The notes under the pieces are model-generated. The model was not told the origin of the DNA and did not search any database. It worked only from the letters and a program-made list of their open reading frames with translations. The position numbers and the translations under genes are program-made. A stretch of DNA of 64,000 nt from Negativicutes bacterium (GTDB lineage Bacteria; Bacillota_C; Negativicutes; Sporomusales_B; JARLHX01), in NCBI GenBank assembly GCA_031292015.1, contig JARLHY010000026.1, positions 1-64,000 on the forward strand, written 5' to 3'. This document shows positions 52,356-61,980 of this stretch, piece by piece; within the stretch, counting starts at the first letter, position 1; each line of letters starts with the position of its first letter.

Positions 52356-53375
52356 GTGAGCAACGTAACATCCAGACTGAGTAACCGGACTATGCTCGTC
52401 ATCATCGCTCTCTTGACGGTGCTTCTGGTTGCCGGCGGATCGTGGTGGTGGCTGCGGGCCAGCCGGATCGTATCCACCGACGACGCCAGGGTAAAAGGGA
52501 CGATGGTCGCGATAAGCGCGAAGATAAACGGCAGGATCGAAAAGGTGCTGGTCGACGAGGGCGACGAGGTCAAAGCCGGACAGGTGATCGCCGTCATAGA
52601 GCAGCAGGAATTTCAGGCCCAGGCCGAGCAGGCCAGGGCGAACCTGGCGATAGCCCAGGCGAAATTGGCCGCGCTGGTGGCGGGAAACAGGCCGCAGGAG
52701 ATTGCCCAGGCCAACGCCGGGGTTCTGCAGGCCAGGGCCAATATGGAAAACGCCCGGAGGAACAGCGAGCGGGACGAGACTCTCTATCAGCAAGGCGCGA
52801 TCTCAGTCCAGCAGCGGGAAGCCAGCCGGACAGCCTACGACATCGCCCGGGCGCAGCACATCGCGGCTGAGCAGCAATACAGCCTGAGCGTCGAGGGTAC
52901 CCGCGCTGAAGACATTCAGATGGCCCAGGCCCAGGTGCAGCAGGCCCTGGCGGCGCTGAAAAACGCCGAGATCCAGCTGGCGGATACGACCATCAAAGCC
53001 CCGGTTGCCGGGACTGTCGGCCTGAAGTCGGTGGAGCAGGGCGAGATCGTGGCTTTCGGCCAGCAGCTTTTCAACATCACTAATCTGGCCGATGTCTGGA
53101 TCGGGGCGAATATCGAGGAGTCTTACATCGGCCGGATCAAGACCGGCCAGCCGGTGAATTTTACTGTCGACGCCTACCCGGGCCAAAAGTTCAGCGGCCA
53201 GGTAACCGAGGTCGGCCCGGCCGCCGGGTCGCAGTTCGCTCTTTTGCCCACCGAAAACGCCTCAGCCAACTTTACCAAGGTCACGCAGCGTCTGCCGATC
53301 AAAATCAGGGCCGCCGCGTCCGAATATGTGCTGAAACCCGGAATGTCTGCCATCATCGATATTGTCACCAAGTAG
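52356..53375 (+). CDS. emrA: Membrane fusion protein of a multidrug efflux pump (EmrA-like)
   Basis: A 339-residue HlyD/EmrA adaptor. One membrane helix (about 12-32), a biotinyl-lipoyl half-motif (VDEGDEVKAGQVIAVIE), a long alpha hairpin rich in Ala/Gln, the second lipoyl half (TIKAPVAGTVGLKSVEQGEIV) and a beta barrel (VWIGANIEESYIGRIKTGQ) follow. The GTG at 52356 has GAGGAAAT upstream; a TTG at 52281 lacks support. It joins the inner-membrane EmrB-type pump to the outer membrane. Confidence 0.88.
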   Translation: MSNVTSRLSNRTMLVIIALLTVLLVAGGSWWWLRASRIVSTDDARVKGTMVAISAKINGRIEKVLVDEGDEVKAGQVIAVIEQQEFQAQAEQARANLAIAQAKLAALVAGNRPQEIAQANAGVLQARANMENARRNSERDETLYQQGAISVQQREASRTAYDIARAQHIAAEQQYSLSVEGTRAEDIQMAQAQVQQALAALKNAEIQLADTTIKAPVAGTVGLKSVEQGEIVAFGQQLFNITNLADVWIGANIEESYIGRIKTGQPVNFTVDAYPGQKFSGQVTEVGPAAGSQFALLPTENASANFTKVTQRLPIKIRAAASEYVLKPGMSAIIDIVTK

Positions 53376-53428
53376 ACTGACCGGGGTATTCGCAGGCGAC
53401 TGGAGAAAATCGACGGAAGGCTGTTAAG

Positions 53429-54985
53429 ATGTTTAAAAAATACGCCGTATTATGCACTGTGTGCCTTGGGACCGTACTCAGCGCTTATGTCTCGAGCTGT
53501 GTAAACATTGCCCTGCCGAACATCATGTCGGCGCTGAATTTCAACATGGACTCGATTGTATGGGCATCCCTCGGGTATCTGTTGCCTTACGGGTCCACCC
53601 TGCCCATCACCGGCAAGCTCGGTGATCAGTACGGGGCGAAAAACCTCTATGTTCTGGGCCTGATTTTGTTTACCGCAGCTTCCATGTTCTGCGGGATGGC
53701 CACCAGTTCCGCCGCCATGGTCATCTTCCGCGTTGCCCAGGGAGTGGGAGGCGGACTGCTGCTGCCCAACGCCATGACCATTGTCGCCCAGACCTTCGAC
53801 GCCCATGAACGGGGCCAGGCCCTCGGGGTGTGGAGCGCGATGGCCGCAGCCGGCAGCGCGATGGGACCGCTGGCCGGCGGGTATCTCATCGAACATTTCG
53901 ACTGGCGGTCGGTGTTCTTTTCGGTTGGCCCGGTCTGCGTCATCAGCATCGCTCTGGCGGTGACCATGCTGCCGGCATCCAGGCGCAGCCCGTCGGCCAG
54001 GATCGATTACCTCGGCGCGGCCCTTCTGATCACCGGCATCAGTTCGCTACTGGTTGCTCTGAACCAGGGGCAGCGGGAAGGCTGGGACTCCCTTTTCATT
54101 CTTTCGCTCTTTTTTGCCGCCTTTGCGGCTCTGGTGCTCTTCGTGGCCGTAGAACAGTGGGTGGAGCATCCCATGGTCGAAATCCAGCTCTTCCGCAACC
54201 TTAATTTCACGGTGGCCAACGTCGTCGGCTTCATGTCTTTTGTCGCCTTTTACGGGGGCATGTTTCTGCTTCCCTTCTTCCTCAAGTCGATCCTGGATTA
54301 CAGCTCGACCACCGCCGGTATGGCCATGCTGCCGCTGACCGCCAGTATGGTGATCTCCTCGCCGGTCGGCGGACGGCTGGCCGATCGCTTCGGCTCACGG
54401 CTGCCGGCCTTTGCCGGCATCACGATGATTGCCGGCTCGCTCTACTGGCTGGACACCGTCAATGCCGACTATTCCCCCCATGATTTTTTGATCCGGCTGG
54501 CTCTGTTCGGTGTCGGCCTCGGCCTTACCATGTCGCCGCTCACCAACTGCGCCATCTCCTCGCTGCCGCGGGATAAGGTCGGCGTCGGCTCCGGGATTTT
54601 CAACTTCGCGAAAATCATCGGCGGCAGCATCGGCGTGGTTTTTGCCGAGACGCTGCTGACCCGGCGCGAGATCTATCATACCGCTGTGCTGAAGGAATAC
54701 CTGAATCCGGCCACCCATGCTCCCGGGGAACTTTTTTCCCTGCTCCGCGCTTTGTGGGGAAATCAGGGAATGGACAGCTCGCTGCTGTCGACTGCCGCTC
54801 ACGGCTGGATGACGGGCCAGGCTCTCCTGCCTCAGCAGTATGGCGTGTTCAAAGCCGTCTTAGGCTCCATGGTAGTCAGGCAGGCCTCGATACTGTCGTT
54901 TCAGGACGTGTTCCATACCATCGCTTTCCTGTGCTTTTTCGGGGCGGTGCTGGCGCTATTTATCCGCAAGAACAGAACGGCTTAG
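53429..54985 (+). CDS. emrB: DHA2-family multidrug transporter (EmrB-like)
   Basis: A 518-residue, 14-helix major facilitator. Motif A-like GKLGDQYGAKN and motif C GSAMGPLAGGYLIE are clear, with motif D1 near the N-terminus (VNIALPNIMSAL). GGAAGG lies before the ATG. Third gene of the padR-emrAB operon. It uses the proton gradient to expel drugs through the EmrA-type adaptor. Confidence 0.9.
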   Translation: MFKKYAVLCTVCLGTVLSAYVSSCVNIALPNIMSALNFNMDSIVWASLGYLLPYGSTLPITGKLGDQYGAKNLYVLGLILFTAASMFCGMATSSAAMVIFRVAQGVGGGLLLPNAMTIVAQTFDAHERGQALGVWSAMAAAGSAMGPLAGGYLIEHFDWRSVFFSVGPVCVISIALAVTMLPASRRSPSARIDYLGAALLITGISSLLVALNQGQREGWDSLFILSLFFAAFAALVLFVAVEQWVEHPMVEIQLFRNLNFTVANVVGFMSFVAFYGGMFLLPFFLKSILDYSSTTAGMAMLPLTASMVISSPVGGRLADRFGSRLPAFAGITMIAGSLYWLDTVNADYSPHDFLIRLALFGVGLGLTMSPLTNCAISSLPRDKVGVGSGIFNFAKIIGGSIGVVFAETLLTRREIYHTAVLKEYLNPATHAPGELFSLLRALWGNQGMDSSLLSTAAHGWMTGQALLPQQYGVFKAVLGSMVVRQASILSFQDVFHTIAFLCFFGAVLALFIRKNRTA

Positions 54986-55201
54986 GCCTGTGCCCGGGGA
55001 GCCTCGCCGCCGCACGGCAGGGGCTCTGGCCAGTAGTTTCCAACTTCCTGACTGAGTAGTCAAATGACCCGCAAGTGTGGTATGATACTAAATAAGGGTC
55101 ATAAACATCAGGTAAATTCTTTTCGCCGGTTAAGGCCGTCCGGGCCGCTGAAGCGACGGCAGGCAGGAGTGCCGCAGCGATTTGATAGGTGAGGGATGGA
55201 T

Positions 55202-56512
55202 ATGAAGCGTCTGATCATGACGGTATGCTTTCTTTTGGTCTTTGTGCCGCAAGGGCTGGGTCACGCCGGGGCAAAAGAGGATTACGAGCAGGCCTATAAG
55301 ATTTATGTGGCGGCAGGGGCGTGTATGTCCGCCTACAGCGACAGGTACGGTCAGCTGGCCAATAAGTACCTGGAGCAGGAAGGCTGGCGCCTCGACCATT
55401 ACGAAAAGGCCGGTGGCAGCGTCGACGCGCGTTTTCTGCTGGCCAGCAAAGTGTCGGACCTGGGCCAGCCGATGTTCGTGCTGGCATTTGTCGGCACCGA
55501 GAACGTCAAGGACATGCAGGCCAATTTGAAGTGGGATAAGGTCTATTTCGCCGGCACTAACCTTGAGGAGTTCGCCGAGAATGCCGCAAAGCCGCTGGTG
55601 CCGGCCACGGAGCCGAAGGTTCACCGGGGCTTTCACGAGTTTGTCCAGGCCGGGCTGACGGTCAAGACCCAGGATGCTGACGGCGAGTCCCATTATCTTT
55701 CGGAAATTTTGGCGGCCAATCAGGACAGAAAGATCTATCTGGTGGGTCACAGCAGGGGCGGCGCCGCGGCTACCCTGGCCGGGGCAAGGCTTGTCAGCAT
55801 GGGCGTAAAGCCGGAGCAGATCGAGATCATCACCTTCGGTGCCCCGGCCATAGGCAACGCCGCCTTCGCCGCGCGCTTCGAGCCGGTTTTGAACCTGACC
55901 AGGATCGTTATTTCCGGCGATCCTGTCACCGGGGTGCTGCAAACCCTGGTGGGCGGCTATAAGCAGTTCGGCCGGGAAATCCTCTGGGAAAGCACTTCCG
56001 ATCAGGCCCACGACATAACCGAATACGCCGATCTTGCCATGAAACACTATTACGACGCCAGGTTCCAGGCTGAAAAGGCCGGCATCATCCGTCCGGCCGA
56101 TAAGGCCGCAGACGGAGCGGGCGGCGGACGCACCTTCATCGCTCCCCTGAAAAACAGCCTGCAGGGACCTCAGGCCAAAGAATTTTGGTATATTGAGCAG
56201 GCGCTCAAGGACGAGTACCGTCGGGTGATACCGAGGTATGTCTTTGCCGATGGCTCTGCCGCCAATCACCTGCTGAAACGAGCCGCCCAGGCCGGCTGCA
56301 AATGGCTGGTGGTTCCCGAAGTGGGCGGATACCAGCTGAAGGACGAGCGGAACGTTTATTTCATATCGCTGATGCAGACCGTTTACGACGTGACTACCGG
56401 GGAGATCGTCAAGACAGAGCTCTTTTCCACCGGGACTTACAGCCTGACGCCGCTGGAGGCCTTTATCCACGTCTCCAAAGGCATGGATTATGACTGGCTG
56501 ACAAAGAAGTGA
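55202..56512 (+). CDS. Secreted class 3 lipase
   Basis: A 436-residue alpha/beta hydrolase with a signal peptide (about 1-24). The nucleophile elbow is VGHSRGGAAAT (GxSxG, Ser near 184). A likely acid is in the ISGDPVTG region, and the fold is of the fungal-lipase (Lipase_3) type. The C-terminal 80 residues form an extra domain. GGTGAGGG lies 6 nt before ATG 55202; ATG 55196 is also possible. It stands alone with its own terminator. The substrate is unknown. Confidence 0.8.
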   Translation: MKRLIMTVCFLLVFVPQGLGHAGAKEDYEQAYKIYVAAGACMSAYSDRYGQLANKYLEQEGWRLDHYEKAGGSVDARFLLASKVSDLGQPMFVLAFVGTENVKDMQANLKWDKVYFAGTNLEEFAENAAKPLVPATEPKVHRGFHEFVQAGLTVKTQDADGESHYLSEILAANQDRKIYLVGHSRGGAAATLAGARLVSMGVKPEQIEIITFGAPAIGNAAFAARFEPVLNLTRIVISGDPVTGVLQTLVGGYKQFGREILWESTSDQAHDITEYADLAMKHYYDARFQAEKAGIIRPADKAADGAGGGRTFIAPLKNSLQGPQAKEFWYIEQALKDEYRRVIPRYVFADGSAANHLLKRAAQAGCKWLVVPEVGGYQLKDERNVYFISLMQTVYDVTTGEIVKTELFSTGTYSLTPLEAFIHVSKGMDYDWLTKK

Positions 56513-56526
56513 TCCAAAATTTCGTG

Positions 56527-56563
56527 AAGGCTTGTAACCGATTGAGGTTGCAAGCCTTTTTTC
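56527..56563 (+). terminator. Rho-independent terminator of the lipase gene
   Basis: AAGGCTTG-T-AACC pairs with GGTT-G-CAAGCCTT, followed by TTTT. Confidence 0.8.
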
Positions 56564-56639
56564 GTTTGCGCAAACACAGTTCGGCGCAATAGAGGGGGAG
56601 AAGGCCTGCCGGCAAAGGCGGAAACGCCGACGGTTGTCA

Positions 56640-56688
56640 TTGACAAAGGTTGTGTCGCGTATTAAAATGTGAAGTGTGAAATTTCACA
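56640..56688 (+). promoter_or_regulatory. Promoter and palindromic operator of the glucarate operon
   Basis: TTGACA (56640-56645), 17 bp and TAAAAT (56663-56668) form a near-consensus SigA promoter. The perfect palindrome TGTGAAATTTCACA (56675-56688) covers the expected start site, about 30 bp before the gntR-type gene, and is a likely autoregulatory operator. Confidence 0.75.
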
Positions 56689-56718
56689 GAATTTTAGGAA
56701 TTCGAAAGAAGTGAACCC

Positions 56719-57378
56719 ATGATGTTGGACGGATTAGCCGACCTGCCCCCCTATTCGGGGCTCAATGACCAGGTGTATGAGGCGCTGCGCAACGCCATTC
56801 TCCAAGGGGTCCTGCCTGGCGGCAGCAAGCTGGATGTCAACCTGCTGGCCCGGCGGTGGGGCGTCAGCCGCAGCCCACTCAATGACGCCATCCAGCGGCT
56901 GATGATCGAGGGCCTGATCACAGTCGTCCCGCGCCGGGGAACGTTCGTGGCCAGTATCGAGCCCAAGGACATCCTCGAGTACATGGATGTCCGGCTGATG
57001 TTTGAACTTCGGGCCGCGGAACTGACCGCCGGGCAGATAACACCTGACCGTCTCGGCGTCCTTAAAGATATCCTGCTGGCCCTGGACGACCTGCTCAGGG
57101 CGCCGGATATCGACTACATCCAGTATGGCAACCTGGACCGGCAGCTCCACGCGGTGCCCATCCACTGGACCGGCAACCAGAAACTCTATGAAATCTACCA
57201 AGCCCACAACATCCGCTGGTGTATGACCAGACCGCTGAAATCCTTCGCCGGGCAAAGTGAACACTGGGGAATTTACCGGGCCTACGAATCCGGATCTCTG
57301 GCCGAGGTCAAGGCTGCGATCACCAGGCATATCGACGCAGGCAAAGCCAGGGTGATCGAACTGAGCCGGGGGGAATAA
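56719..57378 (+). CDS. GntR/FCD-family regulator of glucarate catabolism
   Basis: A 219-residue repressor. The winged helix (about 15-80) has VYEALRNAILQGVLPGGSKL and LARRWGVSRSPLNDAIQRL. The C-terminal all-helical FCD domain (about 88-210) binds a ligand, probably via metal. Two ATGs are adjacent at 56719. It is followed by the transporter and dehydratase genes, so glucarate or a product is the likely inducer. A palindrome at the promoter suits self-repression. Confidence 0.88.
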   Translation: MMLDGLADLPPYSGLNDQVYEALRNAILQGVLPGGSKLDVNLLARRWGVSRSPLNDAIQRLMIEGLITVVPRRGTFVASIEPKDILEYMDVRLMFELRAAELTAGQITPDRLGVLKDILLALDDLLRAPDIDYIQYGNLDRQLHAVPIHWTGNQKLYEIYQAHNIRWCMTRPLKSFAGQSEHWGIYRAYESGSLAEVKAAITRHIDAGKARVIELSRGE

Positions 57379-57465
57379 AAAAGCAGGGCCAGATGGTAAG
57401 GAAGGGAGGGAATGCAGGCGGCAAGGCCGGTTTTATTCAGGGAAAATAAAGAAAGGGTGAGGGGA

Positions 57466-58785
57466 ATGGATAACCCCAACGTAAAGAAAACCAATGTCCG
57501 CTGGATCGTCGTCGCTGTTTTGTTTTTCATCACTGTGATCAACTACGCCGACCGGGCCACAATCTCGCTGGCCGGTCCGGCAATGGCCAAAGAACTGAAA
57601 ATGGACGCCATAGCCATGGGCTACATATTTTCCGCCTTCGGTTGGGCCTATGTCGCCTGTCAGTTGCCGGGCGGATGGCTTTTGGACCGGTTCGGCTCGA
57701 AGCGGGTTTACGCAGCCGGGATTTTCTTCTGGTCGCTGTTCACGCTGATGCAGGGCGTGGTCGGTTTTTTCACCGGGCTCACGGCAATCATTATTCTGTT
57801 TTGTCTGCGGTTTCTGGTCGGAGCCGCCGAATCGCCTTCTTTTCCTGCGAACAGTAGGATCGTTGCCGCCTGGTTTCCTGCTTCGGAACGCGGTACTGCC
57901 TCGGCTATTTTCAATTCGGCCCAGTACGCGGCGACAGTGGTGTTTGCCCCGCTGATGGGATGGCTGGTCTATACTTTTGGCTGGCACTATGTTTTTTATG
58001 TCATGGGCGTGCTGGGACTTTGCTATGTTGTCATCTGGCAGAAGCTGATCCACGATCCCAAGGATCATCCGATGGCCAATGTCGCCGAAGTTGAATACAT
58101 CGAACAGGGCGGCGGCCTTGTCAATATGGACCAGGGCATCAAGGATGGCACCCAAAAGGAAGGCCCCAATATTCACTATATCAAAGAATTGCTGAAAAAC
58201 CGGATGCTTGTGGGCATTTATGTCGCCCAGTACTGTATCAACGCCCTTACCTATTTCTTCATCACCTGGTTCCCTGTCTACCTGGTGCAGGCCCGGGGCA
58301 TGACGATTCTCAAAGCCGGCTTCGTCGCATCGATACCGGCCGTCTGCGGCTTTGTCGGCGGTGTTTTGGGCGGAGTCTTATCCGACTATATGATAAAAAG
58401 AGGCTTTTCGCTTTCCGCTGCCAGAAAAACACCCATCGTTCTCGGGATGCTGCTGTCGATGAGCATGATTGTCTGCAACTATGTCAGCACCGACTGGGTG
58501 GTGGTAACCTTCATGGCCCTGTCCTTCTTCGGTAAAGGCATCGGCGCCCTCGGCTGGGCAGTCAACTCCGACACGGCGCCGAAACAGATCGCCGGCCTGA
58601 GCGGCGGGCAGTTCAATATCTGCGGCAATCTCTCCAGCATCACGACTCCCATCGCCATCGGCTACATTGTCGCCGGAACCGGCTCGTTCAACGGCGCCCT
58701 GGTTTTTGTCGGCGCTCACGCTTTCATCGCTGCGTTGAGCTATCTGGTCGTTGTCGGCGAGATCAAGCGGGTTGTGCTGAAGTAG
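57466..58785 (+). CDS. gudP: MFS glucarate-type transporter
   Basis: A 439-residue 12-helix anion:cation symporter. The N-terminal INYADRATISLAGP and DRFGSKRVY (loop 2-3) are typical of GudP/GarP permeases. GGTGAGGGG lies 1-4 nt before the ATG at 57466; an in-frame start 18 codons earlier is less likely. Between the GntR and dehydratase genes, so it should import glucarate or galactarate. It is related to, but distinct from, the transporter at 20161. Confidence 0.82.
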   Translation: MDNPNVKKTNVRWIVVAVLFFITVINYADRATISLAGPAMAKELKMDAIAMGYIFSAFGWAYVACQLPGGWLLDRFGSKRVYAAGIFFWSLFTLMQGVVGFFTGLTAIIILFCLRFLVGAAESPSFPANSRIVAAWFPASERGTASAIFNSAQYAATVVFAPLMGWLVYTFGWHYVFYVMGVLGLCYVVIWQKLIHDPKDHPMANVAEVEYIEQGGGLVNMDQGIKDGTQKEGPNIHYIKELLKNRMLVGIYVAQYCINALTYFFITWFPVYLVQARGMTILKAGFVASIPAVCGFVGGVLGGVLSDYMIKRGFSLSAARKTPIVLGMLLSMSMIVCNYVSTDWVVVTFMALSFFGKGIGALGWAVNSDTAPKQIAGLSGGQFNICGNLSSITTPIAIGYIVAGTGSFNGALVFVGAHAFIAALSYLVVVGEIKRVVLK

Positions 58786-58826
58786 TGCGGCCCGGGCCGG
58801 AAGAATAAGGAGGACCATGAATCACT

Positions 58827-60233
58827 ATGAATAATCAGACAGTCCGTGAAACACACTCCGGGGCGCCGGTAGTCACCGCGATGCAGGTCATTCCGGTGGC
58901 CGGATACGACAGCATGCTCCTCAATCTTTGCGGCGCCCATGCCCCGTTTTTCACCCGCAATATCGTCATCCTGAAGGACAATTCCGGCCGCACCGGCGTC
59001 GGTGAAGTCCCCGGGGGGGAAGGCATCCGCCAGACCCTGGAGCAGGCCCGGCTTCTTGTTGTCGGACAATCCGTCGGCAGCTATAACAACATCCTGAACA
59101 CCGTCCGGAAAAACCTGCTGGAGCGGCAGGCGGCAGGCCCCCAGGCCATCGTCCACAAAGTCACTTCGGCGGCCGAGGCCGCCGTGCTGAAACAGCCGCA
59201 CGAGATCAACCTGCGGACCGACAACGTGATCACCGCCATTGAGGCCGCGCTCCTTGACCTCCTCGGCCAGTTCCTCGGGGTTCCGGTGGCGGCGCTGCTC
59301 GGTGCCGGACAGCAGCGGGATGCGGTGAGGATGCTGGGCTATCTGTTCTATGTCGGTGACCGGTCCAAAACCGACCTGCCCTACCTGGCCGGTTCCGGTG
59401 CCAAGGACGACTGGCTGACCCTGCGCCACCAGGAGGCGCTGACCCCTGAGGCCATCGTCCGGCTGGCCGAGGCGGCCCAGGACCGTTATGGTTTCAAGGA
59501 TTTCAAGCTCAAAGGCGGTGTCATGCCCGGTCCCCAGGAGATCGAGGCCGTGACCGCCCTGGCCCGGCGCTTCCCTGAAGCCCGCATCACCCTTGATCCC
59601 AACGGGGCCTGGTCGCTGGAGGAAGCCATCGCTCTGTGCCGCAACCAGCACCATGTGCTGGCCTACGCCGAGGACCCCTGCGGACCGGAAAACGGTTATT
59701 CCGGCCGGGAAATCATGGCCGAGTTTCGGCGGGCCACCGCGATGCCCACCGCCACAAACATGATCGCCACCGACTGGCGGCAGATGGGGCATTCCATCCA
59801 GCTTCACGCCGTGGATATCCCCTTGGCAGACCCCCATTTCTGGACAATGCAGGGCTCGGTGCGCGTCGCCCAGATGTGTCACGAATGGGGCCTGACCTGG
59901 GGCTCGCATTCCAACAATCATTTCGATATTTCCCTGGCAATGTTTACCCACGTTGCCGCCGCCGCCCCGGGCGAAATCACCGCCATCGACACCCACTGGA
60001 TCTGGCAGGAGGGGCAGGAGCGGCTGACCACCGAGCCGCTTCCGATAGTAGGCGGAATGGTCAAGGTGCCGGAAAAACCCGGCCTGGGAATAGAACCCGA
60101 TATGGAGCAGATCGAAAAGGCCCATCGGCTCTACACCAAGCTCGGCCAGGGCGCCCGGGACGACGCCATGGCCATGCAGTACCTGGTACCTGGCTGGAAG
60201 TACGATCCCAAACGCCCCAGCATGGGCGGCTGA
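58827..60233 (+). CDS. gudD: Glucarate dehydratase
   Basis: A 468-residue enolase-superfamily enzyme that dehydrates D-glucarate to 5-keto-4-deoxyglucarate. Visible catalytic features are the KxK motif FKLKGG, metal ligands LDPNGAW (Asp) and YAEDPCG (Glu), then [12 protein letters not shown] (Asn/Asp) and the base His in [12 protein letters not shown]. It is slightly longer than the E. coli enzyme (446). AGGAGG lies 13 nt before the ATG; a five-codon frame (ATG at 58816) overlaps the start, so coupling is possible. It ends the operon, with a 17-bp hairpin downstream. Confidence 0.93.
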   Translation: MNNQTVRETHSGAPVVTAMQVIPVAGYDSMLLNLCGAHAPFFTRNIVILKDNSGRTGVGEVPGGEGIRQTLEQARLLVVGQSVGSYNNILNTVRKNLLERQAAGPQAIVHKVTSAAEAAVLKQPHEINLRTDNVITAIEAALLDLLGQFLGVPVAALLGAGQQRDAVRMLGYLFYVGDRSKTDLPYLAGSGAKDDWLTLRHQEALTPEAIVRLAEAAQDRYGFKDFKLKGGVMPGPQEIEAVTALARRFPEARITLDPNGAWSLEEAIALCRNQHHVLAYAEDPCGPENGYSGREIMAEFRRATAMPTATNMIATDWRQMGHSIQLHAVDIPLADPHFWTMQGSVRVAQMCHEWGLTWGSHSNNHFDISLAMFTHVAAAAPGEITAIDTHWIWQEGQERLTTEPLPIVGGMVKVPEKPGLGIEPDMEQIEKAHRLYTKLGQGARDDAMAMQYLVPGWKYDPKRPSMGG

Positions 60234-60285
60234 AGCGTCAGCCCGGCCCGGAAAGGAACAGACGTGAGCGTTTCGACGCTATTTG

Positions 60286-60333
60286 TAACAGGAATCATAA
60301 GTCGGCCGGCTGGTCAACTTATGATTCCTGTTA
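60286..60333. terminator. 17-bp hairpin after gudD
   Basis: TAACAGGAATCATAAGT (60286-60302) and its exact complement (60317-60333) form a perfect stem with a 14-nt loop. No long U tract follows. It probably ends the glucarate transcript. Confidence 0.65.
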
Positions 60334-60418
60334 TCGGCGGTGAAGGAAAGGTACGGTTTGTTGGGAAGAAAGTTTGTAAGAATAACAGGCAGTAATAGCG
60401 GCGCTGCTTACTGCTGAG

Positions 60419-60477
60419 CCTCAGGCATCACGGCCTGCCCGGGAGGCCGGCGGTCCGGAGTACGGCAGGAGCTGAGG
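60419..60477 (+). ncRNA. Nested hairpin leader of a small membrane protein gene
   Basis: CCTCAG (60419-60424) pairs with CTGAGG (60472-60477), CCTGCC (60434-60439) with GGCAGG (60464-60469), and CCGG-CGGT-CCGG caps it. A further hairpin GCAGTAA/TTACTGC lies just upstream (60390-60415). It ends 13 nt before the GTG start and abuts the ribosome binding site. The class is not recognised. Confidence 0.4.
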
Positions 60478-60490
60478 ATGGAGCAAAAAC

Positions 60491-60661
60491 GTGAATCGTA
60501 TTGAAAAAATATTGTTAATCATCATCATATCGATTTTCGCAGTTCTGGCGGGTGTCACCTTTTTGGTGCGGCCGGAAATCCTGTGTTTGGTCTTGGGAAT
60601 GGAAGGCGTGCTGGCGGTTTTGCTCACACTTATGGTCAGGATTTTTCGCAATACTAAATAA
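60491..60661 (+). CDS. 56-residue two-helix membrane protein
   Basis: A small protein beginning MNRIEKILLIIIISIFAVLA: two membrane helices (about 5-26 and 30-50), joined by a short VRPE turn, with a basic end (RIFRNTK). It starts at a GTG with GGAG 7 nt upstream, behind a structured leader. A strong terminator follows directly. The family is not recognised; it resembles holin-like or small stress peptides only in general shape. Confidence 0.6.
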   Translation: MNRIEKILLIIIISIFAVLAGVTFLVRPEILCLVLGMEGVLAVLLTLMVRIFRNTK

Positions 60662-60674
60662 TTTTATCGCAAAA

Positions 60675-60713
60675 AAAATAAGCAGGAGATGGTTCTCCTG
60701 CTTATTTTTATAT
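60675..60713 (+). terminator. Rho-independent terminator
   Basis: A perfect 15-bp stem (arms 60675-60689 and 60694-60708, TGGT loop) ends in a T-rich tail. A-rich on the left, so it may also serve the minus-strand fabH gene. Confidence 0.88.
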
Positions 60714-60784
60714 AAGATGGGCATAAAAGTCGGAGAGGCAAGTGAAAACTTCTGTCAAGGCTCAAAAAAGCCTTGACCAGGGCA

Positions 60785-61777
60785 TCAGCGGAACCATTTG
60801 ATGACACTGGCCGCCCAGGTCAGGCCGCCGCCGAATCCCACCAGCACGATGATGTCGCCGTTTGTAATTCTGCCGCTGCGGACCGCCTCATCCAGAGCGA
60901 TCGGAATGGAGGCTGCCGAAGTATTGCCATATTTATCAACATTGACAATGACCTTATCCATCGGCAGGCCAAGCCGTTTGGCTGCCGACTGGATAATCCG
61001 GATATTAGCCTGGTGTGGCACAAGATAAGTGATATCCGCCGGAGAAAGCTTCGCGTTTTCGATGGCTTTCATCGCCGATTCTCCCATGATTTTGACCGCA
61101 AATTTAAAAACCTCGGTACCGTTCATACTGATAAAATGCAGCCGCTCGGCCACTGTTTCCATGGAAGCCGGCTGGCGGGAACCGCCGGCAGGCATTTTTA
61201 AAAGGTCGCCACCCGAGCCGTCCGCTCCCAGATCCATACCCAGAACGCCAAACCCGGACGGGGTTTCACCCAAAACGGCCGCTCCCGCCCCGTCGCCAAA
61301 GACGATGCTGGTATTTCGGTCCGTCTTGTCCGTGATCTTCGACAGCGTTTCCGCACCAATGACCAGTACTTTACGATAAGTGCCTGCCTTGATAAACTGG
61401 CTGCCGATGGCCAGAGCGTATACAAACCCGGAACAAACGGCGGTAATGTCAAAGGCGGCGGCGTTGGTGGCCTGCAAATTGCTCTGGACCAGACAGGCCA
61501 CAGAGGGAAAGACCATATCCGGAGTGACGGTGGCTACAATGATCAAATCAATTTCATCAGCGTTGACCCCTGCATCCGCCAAAGCCAGCCGGGCCGCTTT
61601 CGTGGCTAAATCCGACGTCGCTTCACTTTCACCGACAATACGTCGTTCGCGGATGCCGGTTCGCGCGATAATCCATTCGTCAGTGGTATCTAATATTTTT
61701 TCAAGGTCTTCGTTGGTGACAATCTTTTCCGGCAGATATGACCCCAGTCCTAAAATGCCTGCGGATTTCTCAATCAT
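60785..61777 (-). CDS. fabH: Beta-ketoacyl-ACP synthase III
   Basis: A 330-residue thiolase-fold enzyme that condenses acetyl-CoA (or a branched acyl-CoA) with malonyl-ACP to start fatty acid synthesis. The triad is present: Cys115 (ITAVCSGF), His (VPHQANIRI, near 257) and Asn (KYGNTSAAS, near 287). ATG 61777 is preferred over ATG 61825, because a TATAAT at 61834-61839 would leave the latter nearly at the start of the message. It is not beside other fab genes, so it may be an extra copy. Divergent from the ribonuclease gene. Confidence 0.93.
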   Translation of the reverse strand: MIEKSAGILGLGSYLPEKIVTNEDLEKILDTTDEWIIARTGIRERRIVGESEATSDLATKAARLALADAGVNADEIDLIIVATVTPDMVFPSVACLVQSNLQATNAAAFDITAVCSGFVYALAIGSQFIKAGTYRKVLVIGAETLSKITDKTDRNTSIVFGDGAGAAVLGETPSGFGVLGMDLGADGSGGDLLKMPAGGSRQPASMETVAERLHFISMNGTEVFKFAVKIMGESAMKAIENAKLSPADITYLVPHQANIRIIQSAAKRLGLPMDKVIVNVDKYGNTSAASIPIALDEAVRSGRITNGDIIVLVGFGGGLTWAASVIKWFR

Positions 61778-61910
61778 GTTAATGTTAAATCTCACTTTCG
61801 CTATTTTCCTGATTCTTTTACCCATAGACTCTTATTATAACCGATTTTCGCCTGCAGGAGATAGGGGGGCCATAAGTTATGAAAAAAGGGGCCTTGAGAC
61901 GATAAAGAGA

Positions 61911-61947
61911 AATACTATCCTATGGCGCAAAACCGCCGGATAGTATT
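61911..61947. repeat. 10-bp inverted repeat in the fabH/rnb divergent region
   Basis: AATACTATCC (61911-61920) and GGATAGTATT (61938-61947) are exact complements 17 nt apart, ending 33 bp before the ribonuclease start. It may be an mRNA hairpin or a regulator site. Confidence 0.4.
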
Positions 61948-61980
61948 GCCGGAAATCTATAATCACAGGATGGTGTACTG

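Noticed and set aside
55130..56470. 446-codon minus-strand frame opposite the lipase gene
   Set aside because: The plus-strand lipase has a signal peptide, catalytic motif and ribosome site; the opposite frame is a GC-driven shadow without recognisable domains.
58740..60125. 461-codon minus-strand frame opposite gudD
   Set aside because: Shadow of a clearly identified glucarate dehydratase; no ribosome site or motifs.
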